A program made the translations under genes and the position numbers. A stretch of DNA of 23,537 bases. Source: an uncultured Lentisphaeria bacterium. Its GTDB lineage: Bacteria > Verrucomicrobiota > Lentisphaeria > Victivallales > UBA1829. This document shows, piece after piece, positions 14,186 to 20,950 of the stretch. Positions within the stretch are counted from its first letter, which is position 1. Each line of letters begins with the position of its first letter. The notes beneath the pieces were generated by a model that saw nothing but the letters and a program-made list of their open reading frames with translations, made no database searches and was not told where the DNA came from. The DNA lies in assembly GCA_905211485.1 (NCBI GenBank), contig CAJMAW010000037.1, forward strand, positions 1 through 23,537, in the 5' to 3' direction.

Positions 14186-15400
14186 ATGTATCTGGATGAC
14201 GCCTTGCGAATGATTGCCGAGGAAAAAGCAGTCTCTTTTTTCCCGCTGGAACTCAGACAGCGCGAGTTCCAACCCCGCCCGGACGATCTGACGCTCGATC
14301 CGGATCTCATTGCCTCTTATGCCAGTTACGGTTCCGTCGATGAATCCTCTGTCGCACGGATGCTTGCCGCAGTGAAGGCGGCTGCTTCTTCCGAAGCGCT
14401 TTCCGTGGTGGTCCGCTGCGTTTTCCGGAGTGTGTTTCTGATGGACCGTTTCGCTTCTCCGTGGGTGAGTTTCCAGTCTGTGCTGGGGGATCTGGCGTCT
14501 CCCATGCAGCTGGTGATCGCTTCCGGCATGGTGCCGCTGGTCCGGAAATGGCATGCCGAGGCCGGGATCCCGGAAGAGGTCACGCGCGGCACCTGTTCCA
14601 TTCTCGGCATTACCGACAGAACCCACCGGAAAGGAAAGGGCGAAACCGGGATCTATTATCCCGGTCCGCTCGCATGGATGCGTCATTACTGCAATCCGGA
14701 GCGTCTTTACCTGCATTTCGGGCGTTTCGGATTCATGGTCCAGAAGCATTCTCTTCCCGTGACCGTCTACCGCAGGAGAAATTTTCCTTCCGAATTCCGC
14801 ATTTTCCCCCATGAGGGGCTCCGCTTCGATTCCCGCGGATTCTGCATCGACGGCAGCCCGGACGATCCCCCCGCTGATTTCACGTCCCGTTTCCGCATTG
14901 TGGACGGCTGCGCCGAGGGAAATGCCGTCCGCCCCGACGGGAGCACGGAAAAGACGCTTTCGCGCATCCCTCTTTCCGACTATGAGCTGTTCCTGGGGGA
15001 GGGGACGCCCGTCCTGGACATGCACATCCCCGCAGGAGGCTCCATGACTCCCGAAGCGGCGCAGGATTCCTTACGCCGGGCGAAGGAGTTCTATTCTTCC
15101 CTTCCGGATCCGGGGAAACGCCCGGAAGCCGTCATCTGCTCCTCCTGGATCTTCAATCCGAATCTGCCGGAATTTCTTCCGGAGGATTCCAATCTGGTCC
15201 GGCTGCTCCGGCGGGTTCATCCCGTCCCGCGTTCTTCTTCGCCGACGGACGGACTCTGGTTCATTTTCCTGCACGAGGGCGAATTCAAGACGGAATCTGC
15301 TCCGCGGGACAGTTCCCTCCGGCGCGCCGTCCTGGATTACATCGTTTCCGGACACCGCTGGCGCACGGGCTGCATGTTCCTGCCCATGGATGAAATCTGA
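14186..15400 (+). CDS. NAT_N / GNAT_C-type acyltransferase-like protein
   Basis: A 404-residue protein resembling the bacterial acyltransferase-domain proteins built from an N-terminal NAT_N part and a C-terminal GNAT-like part. The N-terminal half carries a helical domain up to about residue 150 (SPMQLVIASGMVPLVRKWHA). A signature follows that this family keeps: GPLAWMRHYCNPERLYLHFG, then FGFM. The C-terminal half has VLDMHIPAGGSMTPEAAQDS with the following LRRAKEFY, then ICSSWIFNPNLPEFLPEDSN, matching the family's vHIPxxGpLtpe and SWLLdPxL blocks. The substrate is unknown. An upstream in-frame extension to 14018 is rejected: AGGA (14173-14176) supports ATG 14186, and the extension is low-complexity. 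The gene stands alone, divergent from the phosphoesterase and convergent with dprA. Confidence 0.7.
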   Translation: MYLDDALRMIAEEKAVSFFPLELRQREFQPRPDDLTLDPDLIASYASYGSVDESSVARMLAAVKAAASSEALSVVVRCVFRSVFLMDRFASPWVSFQSVLGDLASPMQLVIASGMVPLVRKWHAEAGIPEEVTRGTCSILGITDRTHRKGKGETGIYYPGPLAWMRHYCNPERLYLHFGRFGFMVQKHSLPVTVYRRRNFPSEFRIFPHEGLRFDSRGFCIDGSPDDPPADFTSRFRIVDGCAEGNAVRPDGSTEKTLSRIPLSDYELFLGEGTPVLDMHIPAGGSMTPEAAQDSLRRAKEFYSSLPDPGKRPEAVICSSWIFNPNLPEFLPEDSNLVRLLRRVHPVPRSSSPTDGLWFIFLHEGEFKTESAPRDSSLRRAVLDYIVSGHRWRTGCMFLPMDEI

Positions 15401-15495
15401 TCCGCCGCCTGAAAAAACGGATATTCGCGGTACTTCTGCCAGTCCGGTGGGGGGAAAGGATTCCGGATGTCTTCTCATTGATGAAGGAAGGAGCG

Positions 15496-16635
15496 TCAGC
15501 GCAGGCGCCGATAGCGTCCGTCCGGATTTTTCCGGATCCGGCAGAGGATTTCCAGCGCGGTCAGAGCGGACATGATTTCCGAAGCGGGGAAGGGGACTGC
15601 GTTTGCGATTTCCTCCATGGCGGCATCTCCTTGTTTTTTCAGGAAATCCAGAATGGCGGAGTCGATGGAGGAAAGCATTTCCTCGGGGAAGAGCTGTTCC
15701 TGTTCCGGGGCGGCGGGACCGGTCTGCCGCCCCGGAGGGGTTCCGGGCTGGAATCCTGGAAGAAAGTCGAATTCCTCCAGAATGTGTTCAAAGGTTTCGA
15801 CGAGCACTGCGCCCTGACGGATCAGGCGGTTGCAGCCGTTGGCCTGAATCCGGTCGGCCTGCCCGGGGACTGCGAAGACGCGTCTGCCCTGTTCCAGTGC
15901 CAGAGACGCGGTGATGAGCGATCCGCTGTTGAGTCCCGCCTCCACGACGAGCGTCCCCAGCGAGAGCCCTGAAATGATTCTGTCCCTCATGGGGAAGGAC
16001 CTGCGCGTCGGGGCGAAACGCATGGGAAATTCCGAAATGACGGCTCCGCGTTCGGAAATTCTCCTGGCAAGAGCCAGATTCTCCTGCGGATGCACTCTCA
16101 TCAGGCCGCCTCCGAGGACCGCGACAGTCTCTCCTTCCGGAGTTTCCAGAATTGCGCTGTGCGCCACCGTGTCGATTCCGCACGCCAGCCCCGAAACCAC
16201 CACCCATCCCGCATATCCGGCCGCTTCCGCCAGATGCCGGGCCATCGACGCTCCGTAGTTCGACATGTTTCTCGTCCCCACCATGGCGATGGAGCGGACG
16301 GAAAGCGTTTCCGGCAGTTTCCCGCGCACATACAGACAGATCGGAGCGTCGTGGATTTCTCTCAGAAGTTCCGGATACTCCTCATCCGCCTGCGTGAGAA
16401 TTTCCACTCCGGCGCGTCCGGCGAGTTCCAGCTCCGATTCCAGATCCGCGTGATTGCGCCAGGAACTGATCCGTTCCGCGAGAGAAAGACTGATTCCGGG
16501 AATGGCGGAGAGCAGTTCCGGAGGACGTTCAAAAATTTCCGTCACGGATCCGCAGGCGTCCTTCAGCGCGTTCAGGCGCATCGGGCCGATGCCGGAGAGC
16601 ATGTTCAGAATGATGTAGGCTTCCCGTTCAGTCAC
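15496..16635 (-). CDS. dprA: DNA-processing protein DprA/Smf
   Basis: DprA loads RecA onto incoming single-stranded DNA during natural transformation and also occurs in many non-competent genomes. At 379 residues it has the usual three parts: a helix-hairpin-helix/SAM-like N-terminus (GIGPMRLNAL, AIPGISLSLAERI), a Rossmann DNA-binding core (MVGTRNMSNYG, VVSGLACGIDTVAHSAIL, AVLGGGLMRVHPQEN, SEFP, MRDRIISGLS, VVEAGLNSGSLITA, FAVPG) and a C-terminal winged helix (about 312-379). The start is GTG at 16635, six bases after AGGAG. It overlaps the aroB stop by eight bases, so translation is probably coupled. No other competence gene is in the window. Confidence 0.95.
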   Translation of the reverse strand: MTEREAYIILNMLSGIGPMRLNALKDACGSVTEIFERPPELLSAIPGISLSLAERISSWRNHADLESELELAGRAGVEILTQADEEYPELLREIHDAPICLYVRGKLPETLSVRSIAMVGTRNMSNYGASMARHLAEAAGYAGWVVVSGLACGIDTVAHSAILETPEGETVAVLGGGLMRVHPQENLALARRISERGAVISEFPMRFAPTRRSFPMRDRIISGLSLGTLVVEAGLNSGSLITASLALEQGRRVFAVPGQADRIQANGCNRLIRQGAVLVETFEHILEEFDFLPGFQPGTPPGRQTGPAAPEQEQLFPEEMLSSIDSAILDFLKKQGDAAMEEIANAVPFPASEIMSALTALEILCRIRKNPDGRYRRLR

Positions 16636-17740
16636 AGTGTCTCCTGACGGCTTCGAGGATCTGTTCTCCGGGGACCTGTTCGGCGATTTCCGCCTTCCCG
16701 ATCCGGCGGGGAAGAATCAGACGGGTTTTCCCGCCGATGTTTTTCTTGTCTCCGCGCATGGCCTGGAAGACGCAGTCGGCGGAGAATCCTTCCGCGGCGG
16801 TCGGCAGGCCGAACGCTCTGATCAGCGCTTCCTGGCGGGAAACCGTTTCCGGACTGGTTTTTTCCAGCATTTGCGCCAGATCCGCCGCCATGCACATGCC
16901 GATGGCGACCGCTTCCCCGTGCGTGTATCGTGTGAAATCCGCAGCTTTCTCCAGCGCATGGCCGAAACTGTGCCCGTAATTCAGAAGCGCCCTCAGGGAG
17001 GATTCCCGTTCATCGCGCGCGACCACCGAGGCTTTCAGACGGCAGGATCTCGCAAGAAGCGACGTCAGAAGTTCAGGACACTTCAATGCCAGGAGCTCTT
17101 CCGCGTTTTCCAGAAGGGTCCGGAACAGTTTCGGGTCGAAGAGCACCGCATGTTTGATCAGTTCCGCATACCCGCAGCGCAGTTCGGACCGCGGCAGACT
17201 CCGGAGAAACGACACATCCATCAGCACCATTTTCGGCTGGTGAAAGGTCCCGATCAGATTTTTCCCCTCCGGCAGATCCGCTCCCGTTTTCCCTCCCACG
17301 CTGGAATCCACCATGGCCAGAAGCGTGGTCGGAATCTGCACAAAACCGATTCCCCTCATGAAGATCGAGGCCGCGAATCCGGCCATGTCTCCTGTGACTC
17401 CGCCGCCCAGCGCCAGAATCAGGGAGGATCGGTCCAGTCCGTTTTCCGCCGCCGCGCGGCAGATTTTTTCCACCTCGGAAAAGCGTTTGGATTTTTCTCC
17501 CGCCGGAAAGATGCAGACGGAGACTTTCTGCGCTCCCGCTTCCGCCGCCGCGCGGCAGAGTGTACCGGAAAACAGTCTCTCCGTGTTGCTGTCCGCCACA
17601 ATCAGGACTTTCCTTCCGGAAAGCTGTTTCCCGAGCTTTTCCAGGCCTTTTCCCCCGGGGGAAAACAAATTCTCTCCAATATGAATACGGTAGGATCTGT
17701 CCCCGAGCGGCACTTGAAGAGTCCTGATTTTTTCTGTCAT
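16628..17740 (-). CDS. aroB: 3-dehydroquinate synthase
   Basis: Converts DAHP to 3-dehydroquinate, the second shikimate step, with NAD and a divalent metal (Zn or Co). At 370 residues it is full length. NAD-binding and active-site blocks are present: LALGGGVTGDMAGFAASIFMRG, QIPTTLLAMVDSSVGGKTG and LPEGKNLIGTFHQP. Metal ligands lie in YAELIKHA (Glu) and NYGHSFGHALE (His), with a further His in YTHGEAVAIGM. It is the first gene of an overlapping pair with dprA. The DAHP synthase gene is 15 kb away in the window on the other strand, so the pathway is not one operon. The Shine-Dalgarno is weak (AGGAAA about 7 bases up); I kept the ATG at 17740 because the family N-terminus begins with the same strand. 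Confidence 0.95.
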   Translation of the reverse strand: MTEKIRTLQVPLGDRSYRIHIGENLFSPGGKGLEKLGKQLSGRKVLIVADSNTERLFSGTLCRAAAEAGAQKVSVCIFPAGEKSKRFSEVEKICRAAAENGLDRSSLILALGGGVTGDMAGFAASIFMRGIGFVQIPTTLLAMVDSSVGGKTGADLPEGKNLIGTFHQPKMVLMDVSFLRSLPRSELRCGYAELIKHAVLFDPKLFRTLLENAEELLALKCPELLTSLLARSCRLKASVVARDERESSLRALLNYGHSFGHALEKAADFTRYTHGEAVAIGMCMAADLAQMLEKTSPETVSRQEALIRAFGLPTAAEGFSADCVFQAMRGDKKNIGGKTRLILPRRIGKAEIAEQVPGEQILEAVRRHCD

Positions 17741-18045
17741 GGAAGGATTTCCTAAGATGATTTCTTTTGCAGTCTTGATCTTTATTTGTGATCCGTTGTC
17801 ATATCACGGGAAGGCCGATCCCTTTTTCTTCGTCTGCTTTTTCTGGGAAGAGCGGATGTCAGGGAAAAAGAGGCGGGGAAAATCAATCAGAAGGCGGATG
17901 AAAAGGAGAGGCCGCTTACGCATTGTTTATTTTTCCCCCCGTGTCCGTATTTTCTTTCCTCTTTTCTCTTTTCTTTTTTCTTCCCGCATTTTGCTTCTTT
18001 TGAGTCAGGGATTTTCCCTTCCCCCGATGTGCTTTCAGAAGGGCG
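17741..18045. other. Spacer upstream of aroB; low complexity, no gene found
   Basis: About 0.3 kb between the plsC-type stop and the aroB start. A plus-strand frame of 141 codons crosses it, but it is F/R/K-rich, has no family resemblance and runs into the antisense of the acyltransferase. No confident promoter for aroB was seen; TAAAGA with GTGATA 17 bp upstream on the minus strand is weak. Confidence 0.5.
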
Positions 18046-18939
18046 TCAGGTCTTTTCCGAATGGATTCCGGAATTTTCCGGAGCTGCTCCTGCGGCCTCC
18101 TCCTTGGCAGGGTCCCTGCCGGGTTCCCGGATTTCACATCCCCAGCGGGTCAGACGTGATTTGATGAACTCCACAATCTGTGCCTGTTCCTCTTTCCCGG
18201 ACCCTTTGACGGAGAGGATGGGTTCTCCGAATTCAAACCAGATCGGGCGTTCCCGTTTTATGGGGCCCAGATCCTTGATGAGAGAACCGTTTGCGAGGAA
18301 ATCCGTGCGCAGGGCAAAGGGAATGACGGGAACTCCGGCATGTTTTGCCAGTTTGACTCCGATGGTGTTGAATTGAGTTTCGTCAAAAACGGCCGAGCGG
18401 GTCGACTGAGGAAAAATGATGACCGATACGCCGGACTTAAGACGTTTTTTCCCTTCTTCCATGACGGTTTTGAAATCATCCCTCGGATTCACTCTGTCGA
18501 CTGCGATACACCCGAGCTTCCTCATGATGTTTCCGAAGAACGGCACCTTCAGAAGAGAACGCTTGATGACAAAGCAGAAATCCTTTCTCGGACGCATGAA
18601 TGCGTGCATCACTGCGGTTTCGAGCAGACTCATGTGATTGCCGATGAAGACCACGGGGCCGGGGATTCTGTCGATGTTGTCAAGTCCTCTCAGATGGAAT
18701 TTTCCGCCGCAGCTTTCGGTGATCCGGATATTGTCGTAGGAATTCCGTGTCTGGGGGACCTGTCCGAATTCGGTTGTCCGGGCGAGATGGCCGGAACGGC
18801 AGAAAACGTAGAAGTTCCGCAGATAAAAGGAAATCCGGCATCCGAAAAGCAGACGGTCGAAGAGAGAACGCGGCGTATTTTCCGCTGTGTCGTAGCTGTC
18901 TCCGGGGAAGGGGTTGAAGAATTCCTGATCTTTCTGCAT
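18046..18939 (-). CDS. PlsC-like 1-acyl-sn-glycerol-3-phosphate acyltransferase, variant motifs
   Basis: A 297-residue member of the PlsC/LPLAT family, which acylates lysophosphatidate or a related acceptor at the inner membrane. Motif I is NHMSLLE (H102, E107): H-x4-E rather than the canonical H-x4-D. Motif II is in the VIKRSLLKVPFFG block, and motif III is FPQSTRS (176-182) instead of FPEGTRS. Both changes are conservative and hang together with a typical downstream block (VKLAKHAGVPVIPFALRTD), so this looks like a distinct subfamily rather than a broken gene. A membrane-facing helix near residues 30-47 is plausible. It follows hisA by nine bases in a hisH-hisA-plsC run. A disordered, Glu/Ala-rich tail ends the protein. 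Confidence 0.85.
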   Translation of the reverse strand: MQKDQEFFNPFPGDSYDTAENTPRSLFDRLLFGCRISFYLRNFYVFCRSGHLARTTEFGQVPQTRNSYDNIRITESCGGKFHLRGLDNIDRIPGPVVFIGNHMSLLETAVMHAFMRPRKDFCFVIKRSLLKVPFFGNIMRKLGCIAVDRVNPRDDFKTVMEEGKKRLKSGVSVIIFPQSTRSAVFDETQFNTIGVKLAKHAGVPVIPFALRTDFLANGSLIKDLGPIKRERPIWFEFGEPILSVKGSGKEEQAQIVEFIKSRLTRWGCEIREPGRDPAKEEAAGAAPENSGIHSEKT

Positions 18940-18948
18940 GGTTTCTTT

Positions 18949-19695
18949 CTACTCCCCGGGTTCCGCGGGGGCCGCCGCTTTGGAAAGTTCCGCGAAATGC
19001 GCCCGCCCGTCGTACAGGGCTTTCCCGACGATGACGCCTTCGAGATTGTCCAGATTCAGGTCCCGCAGATTCCTGATGTCGCAGGGGCCGGAAATCCCGC
19101 CTGAGGCGATGATGTTGCAGTCCGGCAGCAGGGTGCAGAGTTTCCGGACGGATTCCAGATTGGGGCCGGAAAGGGCTCCGTCTGTGGCAATGTCCGTATA
19201 AATGATCCGGTTGACTCCCATGAGGTAGAGCTTCCGCGCCAGGGAAAAGGCGTCGACGGAACTGGTTTCGACCCAGCCGCGTACGGCGGCGTTGCCGTTT
19301 TTCGCGTCAATGCCCACCACGATTTTATCCGGTCCGAAACGGTTGGTGAATTCCTCTGCCACCTGAGGATTTTCACAGGCCGCGGTGCCGAGGATGATTC
19401 GGGAGACTCCCAGTTTGAATGCTGTTTCCGCATCGTCGAAAGTCCGGATTCCCCCGCCCAGTTCGCAGGGGATTTTCACGGAGGCGCATATTTTCCCGAT
19501 GGCGTCCAGATTGATGAGATTGCCTGCTTTTGCGCCATCCAGGTCCACCAGATGGATCAGTTCCGCGCCGTCCGCCTCCCACTTGAGCGCCTGGGCGGCG
19601 GGATCGTCTCCGTATATGGTTTCTTTGGAATAATCGCCCTGGAGAAGTCTGACGCAGCGTCCGCCGCGCATGTCGATTGCCGGAATGATTTTCAT
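18949..19695 (-). CDS. hisA: ProFAR isomerase (phosphoribosylformimino-AICAR-phosphate isomerase)
   Basis: Catalyses the Amadori isomerisation of ProFAR to PRFAR in histidine synthesis. At 248 residues it is a normal-length (beta/alpha)8 barrel with two-fold internal symmetry. Catalytic Asp8 is in PAIDMRGG and Asp130 in VVGID; phosphate-binding loops are CELGGGIR and IASGGIS; IIYTDIATDG carries the Thr-Asp pair of the second half. GGAG precedes the ATG. It starts four bases after the hisH stop, so the two are certainly one operon, with plsC close behind. Its product is the substrate of HisH-HisF, yet no hisF is adjacent. Confidence 0.95.
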   Translation of the reverse strand: MKIIPAIDMRGGRCVRLLQGDYSKETIYGDDPAAQALKWEADGAELIHLVDLDGAKAGNLINLDAIGKICASVKIPCELGGGIRTFDDAETAFKLGVSRIILGTAACENPQVAEEFTNRFGPDKIVVGIDAKNGNAAVRGWVETSSVDAFSLARKLYLMGVNRIIYTDIATDGALSGPNLESVRKLCTLLPDCNIIASGGISGPCDIRNLRDLNLDNLEGVIVGKALYDGRAHFAELSKAAAPAEPGE

Positions 19696-19699
19696 GATA

Positions 19700-20323
19700 T
19701 CATGCTCCGCCGATTGAAAGAGTTACGAAGTTTTTGAAGAGTCTGAGCCCCGCATCCTGACTCTTTTCCGGATGAAACTGCGTCGCCGCCGTATTTCCCC
19801 AGACGATGGCGGAGGTGAAGGGCAGAATGTAGTCTGTTTCCGCCGCCGTGAGGCTGGGATCTTCTGCTTTGACATAATAGGAATGCACAAAATAAAAATA
19901 GGTGCCGTCGCTGATCCCTTCCAGAACCCCGGCATCCCCATGAAGATGAACTGAGTTCCATCCGATGTGGGGGACCTTTTCCTTCCCGGATGGAAAACGC
20001 CGGACCGTTCCGCGGAAAATCCCCAGCCCCGGTACTCCCGGCGCCTCCTCGCTCGATTCCATCAGCATCTGCATGCCGAGGCAGATCCCCAGAAACGGCT
20101 TGTCCGCCGCGATCCAGTCCTTTACAAAAGTGCTGAAGCTGCTGCGGTTCAGGTGGAACATTCCGTCTCCGAAGCTTCCCACGCCGGGCAGAAGCACGCC
20201 TGACGCCTTTTCCGCTTCCGCGGGGGTTTTCACAATCCGGACTTCCGCTCCCGTGAATTCCAGCGCCTTCGACACGCTGAGCAGATTGCCCATTTCATAA
20301 TCTATCAGAGCGATGAAAGCCAT
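19700..20323 (-). CDS. hisH: Imidazole glycerol phosphate synthase, glutamine amidotransferase subunit
   Basis: Releases ammonia from glutamine and channels it to HisF for imidazole ring closure. This class I glutaminase has the complete triad: C81 in GICLGMQ, H184 and E186 in QFHPEKS. The oxyanion strand LLPGVGSFGDGM is present, and the length (207) is normal. The Shine-Dalgarno is poor (GGGA about 13 bases upstream), and a TATAAT-like string lies across the start. The proposed promoter at 20452-20480 would give a leader of about 120 nt with a strong hairpin. It is first in the hisH-hisA-plsC run. HisF, its obligate partner, must be encoded elsewhere. Confidence 0.95.
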   Translation of the reverse strand: MAFIALIDYEMGNLLSVSKALEFTGAEVRIVKTPAEAEKASGVLLPGVGSFGDGMFHLNRSSFSTFVKDWIAADKPFLGICLGMQMLMESSEEAPGVPGLGIFRGTVRRFPSGKEKVPHIGWNSVHLHGDAGVLEGISDGTYFYFVHSYYVKAEDPSLTAAETDYILPFTSAIVWGNTAATQFHPEKSQDAGLRLFKNFVTLSIGGA

Positions 20324-20402
20324 TATACCGTATTCCCGTTATATCCATTCCGGATTCGCATTCCGGTTTCTGCATTGTATGTGTGTTCAGTGCATGGCAA
20401 CG

Positions 20403-20434
20403 AGCCCGTCCGGAACGCTTCCGCGGCACGGGCT
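20403..20434 (-). promoter_or_regulatory. Two-part hairpin in the hisH leader
   Basis: AGCCCGT (20403-20409) pairs with ACGGGCT (20428-20434), and inside it CGGAA (20411-20415) pairs with TTCCG (20419-20423) around a 3-nt loop. It would begin about 10 nt after the predicted transcript start. No T-run follows, so it is not a terminator on its own. It matches no riboswitch that I know. Confidence 0.5.
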
Positions 20435-20451
20435 GGATTCCCCTGTCTGAT

Positions 20452-20480
20452 ACTATACACCGGAAGTGTCTTCTTTTAAA
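20452..20480 (-). promoter_or_regulatory. Promoter for hisH-hisA-plsC
   Basis: On the minus strand: TTTAAA (20480-20475), a 17-bp spacer, TATAGT (20457-20452). The -35 is a weak match (4 of 6). Confidence 0.5.
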
Positions 20481-20734
20481 TAGTCTTTTCTGTTTTTTTT
20501 GCATGACCGTCTTTTCTCCCCCCGGGGCGAATCTCCGGACTGAGCCCGGAATCCGGCCTTCACAGGTTCTTCTGCGGCGCCTTCTTACGGGAGAGGAACC
20601 CAGGGGGGGAAAAAAGAGAGAAAGTAAGTGGAAAGGGGAAAATGGCGCAAGGGCTGAAAAGGAAAAATCGAAAGAAAAGAATCCGTCAAAGCATGGAAGG
20701 ATTGTTTCGTTTGACGCGGGAGAACGTTCAGATC

Positions 20735-20750
20735 AATATTGTTCAATATT
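20735..20750. promoter_or_regulatory. Operator-like inverted repeat
   Basis: AATATTG-tt-CAATATT has perfect 7-bp arms with a 2-bp spacer. TTGACG at 20711-20716 stands 18 bp before AATATT, so a plus-strand promoter could run through it, but no plus-strand gene follows. Confidence 0.4.
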
Positions 20751-20913
20751 CAGGGAAGGAAAAGCTGCGGCCCGGACGCGTTTCCCTTTATGGAGCTGGA
20801 GTTTTCCCCCGCGCGCGGAGGCGGAGATCCTTTCCCGGAAGCGCCTGGACTGAAAGGGAAAGGGAAGGAGACGTTTTTATTCTCAGAAAAAGATGTTTTT
20901 TCCTCTCCCTTAT

Positions 20914-20940
20914 CCCTCCCTCCATCCATCCCCGGGAGGG
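20914..20940. terminator. Hairpin after dsbD
   Basis: CCCTCCC (20914-20920) pairs with GGGAGGG (20934-20940) through a 13-nt loop, about 10 bp past the dsbD stop. No T-run follows on the minus strand, so its terminator role is uncertain. Confidence 0.35.
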
Positions 20941-20950
20941 TGGCTTTCCC

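Larger units (their letters stand above)
20324..20950. other. 0.6 kb spacer between dsbD and hisH; leader plus unexplained sequence
   Basis: The part next to hisH holds its promoter and leader hairpin. The rest (about 20481-20950) has no gene I can support: plus-strand frames are R/K/G-rich and run into the antisense of dsbD. It contains an operator-like inverted repeat (20735-20750) with TTGACG upstream at 20711-20716, and a CCCTCCC/GGGAGGG hairpin (20914-20940) just past the dsbD stop. Confidence 0.55.

Noticed and set aside
16637..17755. 372-codon plus-strand frame opposite aroB
   Set aside because: Shadow of aroB; no recognisable domain.
17739..18164. 141-codon plus-strand frame before plsC
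   Set aside because: F/R/K-rich and continues into the antisense of plsC.
20500..20610. SRP RNA-like fold
   Set aside because: GGTTC...GAACC pairing and CCGGA words resemble it superficially, but the conserved GGTCAGG/AGCAGCC core is missing.
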